Below, piece after piece: positions 34,345 to 46,712 of a stretch of DNA of 64,000 nucleotides. The stretch is from Notospermus geniculatus (taxonomy: Eukaryota > Nemertea > Pilidiophora > Heteronemertea > Lineidae). Every line of letters begins with the position of its first letter. Position 1 is the first letter of the stretch. The translations under genes and the position numbers were made by a program. The stretch lies in the NCBI GenBank assembly GCA_002633025.1, contig NMRB01000107.1:227771-291770 (forward strand), given 5' to 3'. Under the pieces are notes generated by a model. It was given only the letters and a program-made list of their open reading frames with translations, ran no database searches and was not told the origin of the DNA.

Positions 34345-34515
34345 AGGCAACATTGGCAAATTCAATGTACAGTAGGAGGAAACTGGAGTACCCGGAGAAG
34401 ACCTGCACTTCCGAAAAGTTGCCCTATCACACGTAGAATGGGTTGGACTGGGGATTGAACCTGGAACCTCAGAGGTGACAGGCACTGATGTTTCCACTAT
34501 GCCACTCTGACAGCG
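34345..34515 (-). mobile_element. SINE-B
   Basis: Complement body ACAGTAGGAGGAAACTGGAG, head GGGGATTGAACCTGGAACC and GCCACTCTGACAG. Confidence 0.82.
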
Positions 34516-34550
34516 TAGGCGTTCTGTCCCGTTTTTATGACATATCTTAC

Positions 34551-34667
34551 CCATGGCGCTGGTGTGCCGACCTCTGACCCTGACATGATATCAACACCTT
34601 CGTCCACACTTCCTGACTGTGATAGCACTTGACCATCTGGCTGAGGTGACTGGCCAACTGCAGAGCC
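34551..34667 (-). CDS. ARHGEF11/12-like: RhoGEF linker exon (Ser/Gly/acidic)
   Basis: It is 117 bases, 39 codons, phase 0 on both sides, with acceptor TTTCAG and donor GTAAGA. The sequence is low-complexity and disordered, with Gln/Pro/Ser and an acidic stretch (SVDEGVDIMSGSEVG), like the long linker before the RGSL domain in LARG. A TTAA-flanked MITE lies about 50 bases upstream in the adjacent intron. Confidence 0.72.
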
Positions 34668-34715
34668 CTGAAATCAACAACACCACGTTACACTCATGAC
34701 AATCGACCCAGGCTC

Positions 34716-34927
34716 TTAACTCATCTGCCCCCAGAGTCCAGCAGACGTTATCTTCTGTCAAAGTTTTCTCACATCCTGTGGCCTTGATTGAAAAATATTT
34801 GAAGAAATGTTGTTCCTTTGAACTATCTGAAGAATGTTTCTTCAAATTTTTTCCAATTCTATCCGAGAGTTTGACAAAAAATCATCAGAAGACACCGTCT
34901 GCTTAAACCTGGGAGCAGATGAGTTAA
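34716..34927. mobile_element. TTAA-flanked MITE (piggyBac-like)
   Basis: TTAA at 34716 and 34924 flank terminal inverted repeats CTCATCTGCCCCCAG and its complement. The interior is symmetric, with AAAGTTTTCTCACATCC and TTGAAGAAA runs. Three related copies occur in this window. Confidence 0.82.
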
Positions 34928-34959
34928 GACACTCTCTTGTATTGTATCAGTTTTTACTG

Positions 34960-35095
34960 GAGCTCTCGGAGGAAACCTCTGCTATTGCAGACCGTCAGTC
35001 TCTCTATTACATGAGTTTCATAACCAATGGGGAATTGAACCCACAACCTCAGCGGTGAAGGGTGCACGATGTTTCCACTTCACCACTCTGACAGC
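34960..35095 (-). mobile_element. SINE-B, partial
   Basis: TCGGAGGAAACCTCTGCTAT, then GGGGAATTGAACCCACAACC and CACCACTCTGACAG, all on the complement. Confidence 0.75.
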
Positions 35096-35169
35096 CACAG
35101 CAGTGCAATAAAACAAGTAGGAATGCGTTTGGAAATCTTTTCGGGGGTGGGGGTGGGGGTTAGTAATAC

Positions 35170-35223
35170 CTGTCGTGATAAGGACATCTGGGCCGTTTCT
35201 TCTGTGGGTGTTGTGGACGACAC
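35170..35223 (-). CDS. ARHGEF11/12-like: RhoGEF small linker exon
   Basis: It is a 54-base micro-exon of 18 codons encoding VSSTTPTEETAQMSLSRQ, phase 0 on both sides, with acceptor CACTAG and donor GTATTA. The composition matches the disordered linker between its neighbours. There is no family motif to confirm it; the support is phase, splice sites and position. It could be skipped without changing the reading frame. Confidence 0.55.
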
Positions 35224-35543
35224 CTAGTGTTGGAGGAGGAAATTAAGATGTTAGTATGTTAATGTCGAAGAAAAGTTTAGTTAGTTAGAGTTAGTTAAAG
35301 TTTACTACCTACCCTAAAAGCAAGACTAGATTTTCAAATTGTCAGAAAATTGCTAAGATTGATGAGCTCACTGCTTGAAAATATCCGAACGACTGCTGGC
35401 CGAGGTTACTCCTGACCCCTTGCAAGGCGAGGAGTAACGGGGCTCCTTCATGTAAGAGTTCTCTCGTGCATGATGGCTCTCAAAGGGTAATTCCCCATGG
35501 TTGGATTCCTTATGATTTACACTCGGCCCAATAACACAGTCAA

Positions 35544-35788
35544 TAGACGATTCTCGAATTCGCAGATCTGCGCACTTCCGCCGAAATCTCAACCAGAACC
35601 TCAATCTGAAACCGGCTGACGTGACGCCATCCATGATTCAGCAATGGTCGAGTCTGATGCAACGTCTTCGACGTCACTGTCGTGAGGTTGTCTGCGTCAC
35701 GTCATTCAGTTTCAGACCGAGGTTGTGGTTGAGATTTCGACGGAAGTGTGCAGATCTTTGTCGTTTACGTCACTTTGAGAACAGTCTA
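35544..35788. mobile_element. ~245-bp palindromic MITE, copy 2
   Basis: TAGACGATTCTCGAATTCG to TTGAGAACAGTCTA, with arms GCACTTCCGCCGAAATCTC mirrored near the right end and a central ACGTC dyad. The flanking TA words suggest a TA target. Confidence 0.85.
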
Positions 35789-36301
35789 TTGCCCATAACT
35801 TTCAATGGGTGAGTTGCCCATAGACCCAACTTGCATGAGAAAACTCTCACGTGGACAGCTGCCTGAACCGGTCAAGAACATCAAGACATGCATGCAAATA
35901 ACATAAGGAAGTGACAGGGACTCGTACACCAACAACATTGTCGAATTTGACAAACAAGGGATGTGAACGACAAGAAGGACATACACGTCAGCTGGCTAAG
36001 AAAGGGTTAAAGCATCCACCCAGATTCTGACTGGGAACTAACAGCTGGTTATCACGCTGTACCAGTAACAGACGACCTCTCCTCAACATCCTCTGAATGT
36101 CAGTGAAAGAGAAACTGATACAACCAGAACCTCTTGAAATCGACATAAGGCAACGAGCCACCACGCAATATCAGCAATCTGCCGCTCAACATGAAAACAA
36201 GGTACAGTAGTCACATGATAGTAATCTGGCCAATCAAGTGCCCCGGTTTGCTGAGTTCAGTTATGAGGTAGCTGTTGCGTGCGTGAATTCTAGCTGGACG
36301 G

Positions 36302-36540
36302 GGTATTTGTGTTAGATTTCGCGTTAGGCCCAAAGCCAAAGCATTATTGACCCTGTTAAGTACAGAAGAGGCTATCTCAAGCTACTCATGCTCCTCACTT
36401 GGATGGGGTCTTTTACTTGCCCTTGCAAAGACACAAGGTACAAGGCACAAACGCTTAATATCAAATGTGACAGACTGAAGAGCCCGGGATGATTAATCCC
36501 AGATGGCTTGGGATTTGAACCCGGGACCTGCCGCTGCCTG
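36302..36540 (-). mobile_element. SINE-A, near full length
   Basis: The tail GGTATTTGTGTTAGATTTCG, the conserved body and a head ending GGATTTGAACCCGGGACCTG are all present on the minus strand. Confidence 0.87.
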
Positions 36541-37688
36541 CTGGAAGGGGTCATCCAGTGGTCCATATTTTTGACATGTGCAGTGGGTCTGATTGGAACA
36601 TGGCCTGGGGAACACAGTAACTGACATTGGTTCTAGGAGACACAAATTGGCAAGCTTCCACCAGAGCAGTTTTTGCACTTCCCGTGCACTTTTCAAAGGC
36701 CTTATCAGCCTGTAGGCCTTTGACCTGACGCACAGGATGCCTGTGACATTTGCAAGGAAATTGCAAAATTGCTATCGTGGTTTTGCCTAACAGCTGACCG
36801 TGTGATCTCCAATCTAACTTTTATTTTGTCTAAAATCTGATTTTACACAACAAAGGGACTTTCCATAACAGCGTTTTCTGCCACGTTTTCTGATGAATGG
36901 TCCAGTTTTAACAGGCATCGGGATAACTAACAGCAAAATATTAGGCCATACCATAGACTCTTTAAACTGTGTGAAAACTGCACCATCCACTGCAAATTGC
37001 GGCAGAAACAGCTCTCATGGAAATGGGCCAAAGGGTGGAACATTTCATCACAACAAGCAATACCTCTCTCTGATAAACCACATGTTGTTTGGTGTGCGTG
37101 TGTTTTACCCGTGTCACAGAAGCAATGGACGAACAGAAAGACTGAGCTGTCGACACCTAGAAGACCAAGATTTGACGATGCGGTGCAGGTCTAAAATGTG
37201 GTGCAGGTCTAAAATGCACTGTGGGTCCGAAAATTGTGCCCGCAATGCATTTGGTCAAGTGAAGTGTGTAGCTGCCTAAAAACTTTAGAAAGTAGACTAA
37301 GGATAGATTACGATTAAAAGATCTCTTAAAGCTGATTCATCGGGGGTGTTAAAGAATTCAAAATGATGAGAATAGACATATAAAGCTGAGAATAGATTAG
37401 ATAGGTTAATTCTGAAAGCTCTTTGCAGCCAGACTTCATCCTTCAATCTCCAATAGCAGGGCTTCGGTCTCATTCATATGCTCCTACGTGAATGGATGCG
37501 AAGGAGCGAGGTAAAAACCCCTGCTGTGGAGGATGATCAAAATTGCCAGCAACAGCCCTTTCTGACTGGATTCACGCATACTCACTGCACAAAGACACAG
37601 AACTCAACCAAAACCAAAGCAAACATAAAGATTTTCAGCAGCACCTACTAAAGCAATGCATCATCAACGGTAGCGCCACCTCACATAC

Positions 37689-37889
37689 CTCTTTAGAATA
37701 TATAACTTGTGATTTCTCTGATTTCTCCGTCATCGTGCTGACCCCTGATGACGTCGATACGGTATCTTGTGCTGGTACACCTTGTAAATAGTGCAACTGT
37801 TCTTCAAGTTTTTTGAGAGTTTTTGTCGCCTCGTTTAGCTGCGATTGCGTCTTCTCTGAAGGATTTTTCGTATGTTCTATTTTTACACG
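37689..37889 (-). CDS. ARHGEF11/12-like: RhoGEF exon: coiled coil and Ser/Thr-rich linker
   Basis: This exon is 201 bases, 67 codons, phase 0 in and out. The first half is a heptad-like helix containing EATKTLKKLEEQLHYLQG, matching the LARG segment that ends in QLQEQLSKATG. The second half is a polar Ser/Thr/Glu linker. The acceptor is TTTTCAG and the donor GTATGT. The spacing from the previous exon is 418 bases. Confidence 0.87.
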
Positions 37890-37974
37890 CTGAAAATACA
37901 AACAAATCATGTTTTTAATATACTGCGGTATTTCACTAGGTGGCAGCACACTCGGTGACATCGCAATGACCTGA

Positions 37975-38170
37975 CGGCAAGTGAGCAAATTTGGCTGCTG
38001 ATGCTACATGTAAGTGTGCGCTGGACAGCGATGCGTGGAATCCTTTCGTCAGCAATGCTCGCCCATTGTCAAACAATACCAAAGTCGATATCACCTAGTC
38101 TGTGGTAGCTGGCGAGAAGATCGGTGGTGAGTAGATCGCTTGCAATATCGCCTGGCGTGCTGCACGCCTA
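37975..38170 (+). mobile_element. GATATCGCC-rich MITE family, copy 3
   Basis: GCTGGACAGCGATGCGTGGA, CAAACAATACCAAAGTCGAT and CTGGCGTGCTGCACGCC. It lies in the intron between the two coiled-coil exons. Confidence 0.75.
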
Positions 38171-38307
38171 AAGTTGGAACAGAAATCGCCACACCAGCTC
38201 CTCAAATGTTGCCCACTGGGGCCTAATCACGGACACAGGGGAAGGGTTGAAGTCACGGACACAAGGGAAGGGTTAAAGTCAGTACAGATATTTCAACACG
38301 AACTTAC

Positions 38308-38388
38308 TTCATAGTGATCTTTAGATGTTTCATACATCATCTGAATCGTCCGTAGTTTTTGGCGATTGAACTCCTGGTCTTTTTCAGG
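38308..38388 (-). CDS. ARHGEF11/12-like: RhoGEF exon: start of coiled-coil region
   Basis: It spans 81 bases, 27 codons, phase 0 on both sides, with a TTTTCAG acceptor and GTAAGT donor. It encodes a charged helix that includes NRQKLRTIQMMYETSKDHYE. Human LARG has a similar helix after the PDZ (its QKVEILRKMLQKEQ region). With the next exon it should form a coiled coil between the PDZ and RGSL domains. Confidence 0.85.
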
Positions 38389-38699
38389 CTGAAAATGGAC
38401 GAAAAGTGCTCGGTGAAGATGCATAAAGCGAAGAAGAGCTTCCAACGAAAAAGTCCCTTCAATATCCATCATGTCCATCTACTATCACTATCACACCAGA
38501 CCAGACCACAAATATATGTGGCACTGGAGCACAGTTACCTCACAATCGCAGAGCCTAATTGCCCAGTTATGAGAAACAAAACATTTTCACGTAATTTCAT
38601 GGTCGGTAATTGATTTGTGACCAAGTTATGAAAGGGGACAAATCAACTTTGTCTGATTTTGTCAAGAACAGATGACCACACCATTACAACAATTAGATA

Positions 38700-39050
38700 T
38701 TCGCTGGTATAGTACAACAGCCACTCTTTCATGTCTTTGTTTGTGGTACTGTGGCTTTCTTATGCCAGGTTCATTACAATAGCCACTCTCTGTGGTACTG
38801 TCATGACTGTGGCTTTCTTATGCCAGGTGCAGTACAAAAGGCCAATTTTTTGTTTGTGGTATTGTGCCCTTCTTATGCCAGGTGCCGTACAATTCCAACT
38901 CGTTGTTTGTGGTATTGTACTTTCTTATGCCAGGTGCAGTACAAAAGGCCACTATCTGTTGATGGTACGGTACTTTCTTATGCCAGGAGCAGTACAAAAG
39001 GCCACTCTTTCTTTGCGGTATTGTGGCACTGTTATGCCAGGTAAGCAAGA
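38700..39050. repeat. 50-60 bp tandem repeat
   Basis: Units of TTTCTTATGCCAGGTGCAGT plus ACAAAAGGCCACT and GTGGTACTGT, about six. The repeat keeps long frames open on both strands but has no protein signature. Confidence 0.9.
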
Positions 39051-39174
39051 AATAGCTGATGAAAGCACATCATCAAAGGCTTTGTCACAGCTGAGAGGCA
39101 AGCGAAGGGCTTTCAAACACGATCACAGGTTTTTAATGATGTCTTTGGTAACAAGAGAACAACATCGACCGTTC

Positions 39175-39372
39175 ACAACATTCCAGCAGACGGCATCTTC
39201 AGTCAAAGTTTTCTCACATCCTATGGTACTGATTAGAAAATATTTGAAGAAATGTTGTTCCTATCAACCATCTGAAGAATGTTTCTTCAAATTCTTTCCA
39301 TATCATTTCCAAGGCTTTTCGAAAACTTCAGCAGAAGATACGTCTGCTCAAACCCGGGGGCAGATGAGTTAA
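39175..39372. mobile_element. TTAA MITE family, left end truncated
   Basis: CAGCAGACGGCATCTTCAG and the symmetric interior are present. The right end GGGGCAGATGAG is followed by TTAA; the left terminal repeat is missing. Confidence 0.78.
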
Positions 39373-39549
39373 ACTAACTTGTTACAAAATGTTTTAGACT
39401 TCCATGTCAACTACCCAACAGTGAAAATGGCGATGACAAAAAACGCAATATCTACAAAGTTAGGGGTTATGATAGCATGAACATGGAACTGATGTTTGAG
39501 TTTGAACCCGTTGGTGTCGGACTCCTTCTAGAGTAAGAACTAGAAGTAA

Positions 39550-39665
39550 GTTCCGTTTGCAGACTACTTCTCCCCTTCGGCAAGTTTCGTTTGCAGACTA
39601 CTTCTCCCCTTCGGCAAGTTTCGTTTGCAGACTACTTCACCCCTTTGGCAAATTTCTTTCTTGTA
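39550..39665. repeat. 35-bp tandem repeat, three units
   Basis: TTTGCAGACTACTTCTCCCC and TTCGGCAAGTTTCG repeat three times in close succession. Confidence 0.92.
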
Positions 39666-40748
39666 CGCGGAGAAGGCCAGGGTTTTTCATTTATTCAATC
39701 ACATTCTCGGTAGTTTCACTTTCAGTAATCTACCAGCCTTATTTCTGCGGGCACTTTTTCCAAGCACTACCTGCACATAAAACAACCCCAATATCCCAAC
39801 CCTCCCTCGGAAAATAAAGTTTGCCCTCTGTGAAAGATGGGAAAGTTTCTAAATATAATAACAACACGGTGAATGGTGTCTGTGTGTGTAGAATAACTGA
39901 ACTCAACATCAACAGCCTAACACCAGGGTGGCGAAGTAGTAACAAAGGGTGTACGCTGAGAAGTTAAGGAAAGGGTTAACTCCTGGTTGGGTCCCTTCCA
40001 TCCTGAAGAAATGAGGCCCTCTCAGCATCGTTCGCAAGCTCAGGACCTCATTTTTTCAGGACGGGTCCCTCCTTATAGACCGACTATAACAACATACACT
40101 GGTAACACCAAATCTGATGCGTAACCCTGCAAGACCCTGCGAAAAAAGGAGGGAAAACAAAGAAATTAAGAAACAAATAAGAAACACATACTGAGACAGA
40201 CAACAAGGCCTATGTGTGGCGACATGTTTGTGATGTCCTGGTCTAATACCAAGTGGGGACAACAAGAACGTTTGTTGAACGATATATGTTTTTGTTCATA
40301 CCAAGTGGGGACATCTTTGCCATACTGCCTTCACACCAAAACTGGCCCAATTGAAAATGACAGAGGTCTTTTGCAGACAGAATCTGGCCCGTGCAAAGCT
40401 GGGAGGTGCTCATTTTTCAAACCAACTGTCGCCCGAATGAACCTGAATACCCATTTTCTGATGAATCTGGCTTCGATATGGTGCGAAAGGACTGTTTTCC
40501 ACCCAAAGGTATTTTGAACCCCACGAGCCATACCAACCATACCAACATCCTTCAAATTGGCCACACTTTGGTGTTGTTTATAATGTTATGGAAAGTGCTT
40601 TGTCCCAATAAACCCAGATATCATGACTTTGCTTGAAAAGTAAACCTTCGGCATTTTACGTTGTAAGTGCTTGTCCCGGTACCAGGATATGATTAACCCA
40701 AAACTTTCGCCGAAGTTCCCACGATATTTTCCCATCCTCAATACTTAC

Positions 40749-40885
40749 GTCAGCAGGTTGTGGTCCGCCTATCCGATCTGCCGGCGAGGACGGGGACGGA
40801 CGTGAGAGGAAGCTCTGGTCTCCCGACTCCCGACGCGCGTGTCCAGACGGTCGACCGACTAACGTAAGCGCCACGAATGTTCCGG
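40749..40885 (-). CDS. ARHGEF11/12-like: RhoGEF exon: end of PDZ domain and linker
   Basis: The exon has a TTTCAG acceptor and a GTAAGT donor and encodes 45 residues plus two bases finishing a split codon. It opens with GTFVALTLVGRPSG, which corresponds to the last beta strand of the LARG and PDZ-RhoGEF PDZ domain, where the human sequence is SYVALTVQGRPPG-like. A Ser/Pro/Arg-rich linker follows. The PDZ binds C-terminal tails of partners such as plexin-B and LPA receptors in vertebrates. The carboxylate-binding loop and central strands belong upstream and are missing here. The exon ends in phase 0. Confidence 0.9.
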
Positions 40886-42929
40886 CTGAAAGATATAGAC
40901 AAGATACATTAGCATTGCATTTCAGATGGTCAAACCCTGTACATTATCAATGGGGAACCCGCAACTTGGATGGCACTGTGAGACGTAAAAAACCTGGCAA
41001 AATGGAGCTATGATGTCACATCGCAACATTCTTTACGCTACAGGGTGCAACAGGGCAAAACCTGTGTCTTAATCTCAAGTCCCCAGGACCACAGGGAATT
41101 TTGCAGGTCCCTTCTGAAGAAAGTTACCGTGCCTCCAGAGCGACTGTAAGACGAAGAGAATTGTTGGTTAATGACTTTGCAAAATATCTTTTTTTTTACT
41201 TTTGGTAATCTCTCTTGATCTGAAAACGACTTCAACTTCAAAATTTCCCAAGTTTACCCCATAAATCATGCAACAAATCACAGTATTTCAGAGCTAACAA
41301 AGCCTTATTGATGTACAGATCTCTGAACTGAATACATGGATTTATCTTTGAAAAATATTGAATTCTTTTATGAAATACCAGAGGGACATGTTTATCATAT
41401 TCAAAGACCTCTTACATTTTTGTAGGTCTCAGTGTTTGTGAGGACATGCCGCGAACTTCCTGGTAAGATATAATTCAGACTGTCAGACTCGGACTGTCGC
41501 CCATATATTTTAGAGATGGCCTAGATCTGGATTCAATCGATATATATTTTGACACACCTCTGACAATAAGATTGTGTTATCAATCAGTTATGTCCACACT
41601 GTGCCAATAAACTTATAATGTACCATTATCTTTTTACAAAACAGGCCTCAGAATGGGGCCGACCCCATTTTGGATCCAAGCCGGACAGGCCCGTTTACAC
41701 AGCATGCTCGGTCCGGACCGAGCATGCTGAAAATCCGTAGTGTAAAAGCTTATGAAGCGGAGTGCGGTAAAAACCTCTACTCTCGGAGAATGTGCCATCA
41801 AGCCATAGGAAACTTCTCCTGCAAGTAACGTCAGCATGGATTTTTTATGATAAATGATGGACCCAGCTCCACATACATATCAAACACACTAATCAGTTCC
41901 ACCATATGGTCCAACTGCCATCAGTTTTGACAATCTACATATGAGAAATGAAATTTTCATCTGATAAACTCAATACATGTGTGTTGGCAAACCATGACAG
42001 AGTTATGGATTTTCAACAGGTCACTTCAGGGAACACTCTGTGTAAGAATATTCAGGTCACAACTCAGGACAGCCCAAAAATATTCTATCCAAACCTACTG
42101 GTCAAATTTCTGAGTTATGTCGTTTAGAATCAAACATCGTATCATGCCTTTAGCAGCTTTACACAATATGCAAGAATTCCAAACGTCTTGAATATGTCCC
42201 ATTAATTATTCGGCTGAATGGGCCTTGCAGAAAATATCAGGTGACAGGCCTCCCATGACCTAATTCTCAGATCTGAGACGCACATGAAAATGGTGTTCAA
42301 ACTGAAGTTACTGTGAAAAAGCACGGCCTACCAGGCCACAAAACAGAATTCAATAACCATCGATATGGAATATAATCCAAAATCGGCAAAGACGGCCTGA
42401 GAAATACAGTCATGCAGTCAGTACCGGTACTCACTATTCTAATAATCAACATGGAATAAATCGCTAATTTGCCAACATGACCTCGGAAACGTATTGAGAG
42501 TATATACTCACTATTGATACTGCTCTTGATGTTTAAAGCACGCAAGCCGATAATCCGATATAGGCCTAACCTCAATATGGAATAGAATAGAAGTTCTTCA
42601 CATATATCCTGTGAGCGCCGGCCACCAGCCAGGCAAACACCACCCAATATCAACAGATCAATATGTTAGACAGAAACATCATGCACCCGTATGAATTTTA
42701 GTTCCAAGTTCTGAATACTGTTCAAATATGACAAATCAAACACATGGTCCAGGTTGCTGAGTGATACAGAATGTGTGATCCAGGGTCCAGCACTTCTTCA
42801 AAACACCCTGTCAGCCCCAAACTCTTCAAATGGTTTTAAAGGTCAGAATGGCACAGTGTGGAAAGTACATCAGAGCGTTGTCAGGATTTTATTTCTGGCC
42901 ACGTGATTGAGGGGAGAATTTTCTCGAAG

Positions 42930-43285
42930 AATGACTCATCTGATCCTACAGTTGATACAAAAAGTATCATCTCATCCTAGAGTTGACACAAAATGCCTCA
43001 TCTGATCCTAGAATAGTTTATGATGACTCACCTGATCCTAGAGTTGCCACAAAATGCCTCATCTGAACATAGACTCACTGACAAATGCCTCACCTGATCC
43101 TTTTGACTCACTGAGCAATGCCTCATCTGATCCAAAACTCACTGCACAGCAATGCTTCATCTGATCCCAGACTCACTTAGAAATGATTCATCTGATCCTA
43201 GACTCACTGGGGAATGCCTCATCTGATCCTAGATCACTGGGAAATGCCTCATCTGATCCTGGACACACTGAGGAATGCCTCATCT
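42930..43285. repeat. ~30-bp minisatellite (copy 1)
   Basis: Degenerate tandem units of AATGCCTCATCTGATCCTAG plus about ten bases. The same array is visibly longer in copy 2 at 47430-47945, so unit number differs between copies. Confidence 0.85.
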
Positions 43286-44032
43286 GGTGCGAGAATAGCA
43301 GAAGCATGCTCAGAGTAGCAAATGTTCAAAATTCTACATATACAGGACATAAAACAAACTTACACTCACAGGTCCACAAGAAGCTCAGATGTCAAATCAG
43401 TATTTAGAGATAATCCTATGATGTACCTCTATCCCTCGCTTTGAATGGTTCCCTGATGCGTTCTAGTCTAAAAACGAAAATCTCTGTGGATTTTAAGTGG
43501 AACTTGAGAAACACTTCACTGACCAATCATGCTGCACCGGGGAAGGAAAACCACGGAGAGAGAGAGAAACTAAAACACAGCCTCACATGATGGTCTCATC
43601 CAAACACCAACGCAGATCGCCGTCCAACAAATAGTATGATCCAATTATCCAAATAAGTCTGTTATCAGCGAACAAATTCTACCAGTCTGTAGGTCTAGAC
43701 TGCCAAAACTTCTGTGAAGTCCGAGCAAAGCCTACACTTGAAACGAGGCCAGTCATGATAAACTCATATTAATGGGAAATCAATACAATAGGACATGTAT
43801 GTACCTCAACTGAAAAGGCTGTTCTGTTGATTAAACACACCCGCACTTCAGCAAGATGTGCCGTTCAGTCAATCATTCACATGTGATGAAACTTTCCAAT
43901 TATCAGCCAATTTGCAGTCCTTAATGGTAGATGTGATAGGACTGGTCAAGGCACATTCTGGGAACTACTTTCTGGATGGTGTTCGTGAGATGGGAAGGAT
44001 TTAGGCCCCTTTATTTTAGCGTGTAGCGTAAA

Positions 44033-44250
44033 TGTGACCCGCCACAGCAAAACTAGTCGCATGTTGCTGTTAGGTTGGCAGGTTGAGACCAAATGTTTGT
44101 CAGTTTCAAATATTGTCTGTCTGTTATGAAATCTGAAACGATCTGTTTCTTCCATTCTCTTCTGGTGTCATCTTAGTTCGTCGTGGCTCACCTTCTGAGT
44201 AACATGCAACTGGTTTTGCTGCGGAGGGTCACATATACAAATCAACCCCA
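44033..44250. mobile_element. TIR element present only in duplication copy 1
   Basis: TGTGACCCGCCACAGCAAAA is mirrored by TTTTGCTGCGGAGGGTCACA. Copy 2 reads TAAATCACC at the matching place without this element. Confidence 0.75.
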
Positions 44251-44579
44251 GCCTTATTGGGCTTGGTGACATTTTTGAAAAGTCTCACACTTCAAATACC
44301 TGTGCTCAGCTTCAGATTATTATTTGAAACACTGAATCCAAAGGCGAACACCAAATCTGACCCACTCTGGCAAAAGTAGGTGCATGCCGCAACCGAGGAA
44401 AGGGTTAACGTTCTTACATTACTAGACAATAGCTGAAATGTACGTCTCTGCAGGTTGGCAATAGTATAGTGGACAGCAGTGTTTGTACAGTAGTTGAGTA
44501 AACTGATGACCAATGATCATCACCTGCGACAAGTGCCTCGTTTTGCTATAGCGGGTCACAAAAAATATGGCATTAGCTC

Positions 44580-44760
44580 TACAAGACGACTTTAGGCACA
44601 TTTAATGTACAGTAGGAGGAAACTGGACTGCCCGCAGAAAATCTGTGCTATCAGAGAGAGTCGCCTAGTCTCTATCACATGAAGAATGATCCGGTCGGGA
44701 TTGAACCCAGAACTCAGAGGTGACAGGCACTGACGTTTCCACTGCACCACTCTGACAACT
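44580..44760 (-). mobile_element. SINE-B (duplication copy 1)
   Basis: ACAGTAGGAGGAAACTGGAC and the head GGGATTGAACCCAGAACTC. The orthologous insertion is in copy 2 at 51560-51735, so it predates the split of the copies. Confidence 0.82.
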
Positions 44761-46304
44761 CAACTTCATAAAATCGTGGCATCGATGAGGTGCAAGTCAA
44801 TTTCCTGGAACTAGCGCCTCATCAAATGCCAGGAACAGACCCCCGCCTTCCTGGATCTCACACGCGCACTCATGATGGGAAAACATACACCGATGTGACC
44901 TGCCCAGTTCATGGGAAAGTTCGCAAAACCTGCTAATGAAATTGACAAATCATTTCTCACCAATTATTTTATCAGCTGACGTAAAAAACCTCCACGCCGC
45001 CAATTTGACAAATAACTTCCTGGTCGTGCAAATCTAACTTGTGAAGTCCCATTTCCTTGAAATCGGGCGACAGATAACCGTATCAAAAGCAAAAAGAAGG
45101 GCATCTGATAAGGCAACCGGGGACAATGAGTTGGGGTAATAGCACACCCAAGGTGAGTTAAAAACAGAACTATCCCCAGAGCAGGTCAGGTCAATAGAAA
45201 AAGAATGCCAATCATGGCATGACTACAGGTGGAAAATTTAATTGAAAAGACCCATAAATTTGTATTACATGCACGACATCAACGTCTGTGTCATGACCAA
45301 CTGAACATCAATAACCAGGTCTGACATCTGGTGAAAAGTTAGTGAACTGGTGATGAAGACTTCCGGTTGCTTGTGCACAAGGCAGTGTGCATTGACAAAT
45401 GCATGAATGAGGTTGCAATGTGCAACTTGCAACAGTACATTGGATAAGTATTGAATTGAAAAGAGTATGGCTGTGTCATGCCCGTGTCCCCAGTTAGTAT
45501 GAATAGAATACCGGTAACTGACATGCCTGTCACAGATCAACCAACTGAGGACATCTGACCCTATCCAAGAGGAGTCATTAATTCCCTGCAAACTACCTGT
45601 ACTGACAGTGACATGAATGACAGTGACATATGGTGTCATTTGGTAGTGTTGCAAGTGGGGACTCCCCCATTGCTGGTCGGTCCACAGTTGTGCGAGTGGT
45701 TTTCCTCTTACGAATGCATACCAAAACAGCATGTGACCATGATACATGAATCCTCACACAGTCTGCTGATACCCCTAGTTGCTGGCATGGCTGGTGGGTC
45801 TGTTGTGTGGGGTTTTCCCACCCAAGTCCAAGACTGACCCCTCATACAATACAAATGCACACCAACACAGCATGTGTTGAGTCTTTTCTAGAGTTTCAGA
45901 TTGTAAAGTTCCAGCCTGAAGAAGACCCCGGTTAGGGTCGAAAATTTGCTAAATATTCTGGAAATTGACTATACTTTATTATAACACAGCATGCGACCAT
46001 GTAATGGACCATCACATAGTCTGCTGACACAGGACGATGGATCCTTTCTGAAGCCTCCCGAAAATTTCCCCCACCCTGTGGGATTTGTTTTCCCTCCCAG
46101 AATACATATCATGTTACGATAACCCATCACCATGGGCAGGCAGGCTAAACAAACAGTGGAAGTTTGTCCAACAATAGGAAAACCGAGGGAAAACAGAGAA
46201 ATTTGAGGCACATGATCTAGGACAAGCAAATAGAAAGGACACTATGACATCCCGTCAGGCCAAGGGCAATGATGACACTGAGCGGAAGGTGGTCAAAGCA
46301 ATGG

Positions 46305-46385
46305 CCATGGGGCCCGGGCTATATGCGATTAATCATCCCTGGCTCTTCAGTCCTCGCATGGGACAGTAAGCCATGGTGGGGTGTC
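46305..46385 (+). mobile_element. SINE-A fragment at the end of duplication copy 1
   Basis: The SINE middle part ATTAATCATCCCTGGCTCTT and GGGACAGTAAGCCATGG is visible. The sequence then changes to a GTCTATAAAACTAAGACC repeat instead of continuing as in copy 2. Confidence 0.8.
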
Positions 46386-46712
46386 TATAAAACTAAGACC
46401 TAAGACCTAAGATTCTATAAAACTAAGACCTATAAGACTCTGAGGCCCGAACTTATAAAGGATGTCTATCCCTTAGACAAGTCTAACTCGCCAAGACAAG
46501 TCTAAATCAGTCGTCTAGCTTAAACTGCGATTACAGAAGGATGTCTAGCTTAGACGTGTCTAAAACTGCCGTCCAAAGATAGACAACGATGTCCAAATAA
46601 CAAAGGAATTGCAAAACATGCCAGGGGGCTTGTTTTGCAGTTGTCTAAGCTTGTGATTCATTCATAATTTCAAGTTTTATGGTCTTAAAAGGTGTCCTAG
46701 TGGCCCTAGATT

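Larger units (their letters stand above)
42370..46380. repeat. Direct duplication, copy 1 (pairs with 46866-53530)
   Basis: It matches 46866-53530 base for base over long stretches in the same orientation, with an estimated few percent substitutions and several indels. Examples are 42370-42930 against 46866-47430, 43440-44030 against 48090-48690, and 44580-45700 against 51550-52930. Copy 1 carries its own insertions at about 44033-44250 (a palindromic element) and 45880-45985. The duplication lies wholly within RhoGEF intron 1. It may be allelic. Confidence 0.92.

Noticed and set aside
35621-35812. A plus-strand frame with SMIQQWSSLMQRL recurring in three places
   Set aside because: It is the central part of the ~245-bp palindromic MITE and carries no protein signature.
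38731-39372. A 213-codon open frame on the plus strand
   Set aside because: It runs through the 50-60 bp tandem repeat and a MITE. Overlapping frames on both strands are also open, and the translation is only the repeat unit.
42297-42653. A 118-codon minus-strand frame found again after the N gap
   Set aside because: Its repetition comes from the intron duplication, not selection on a protein. The sequence has no family signature.
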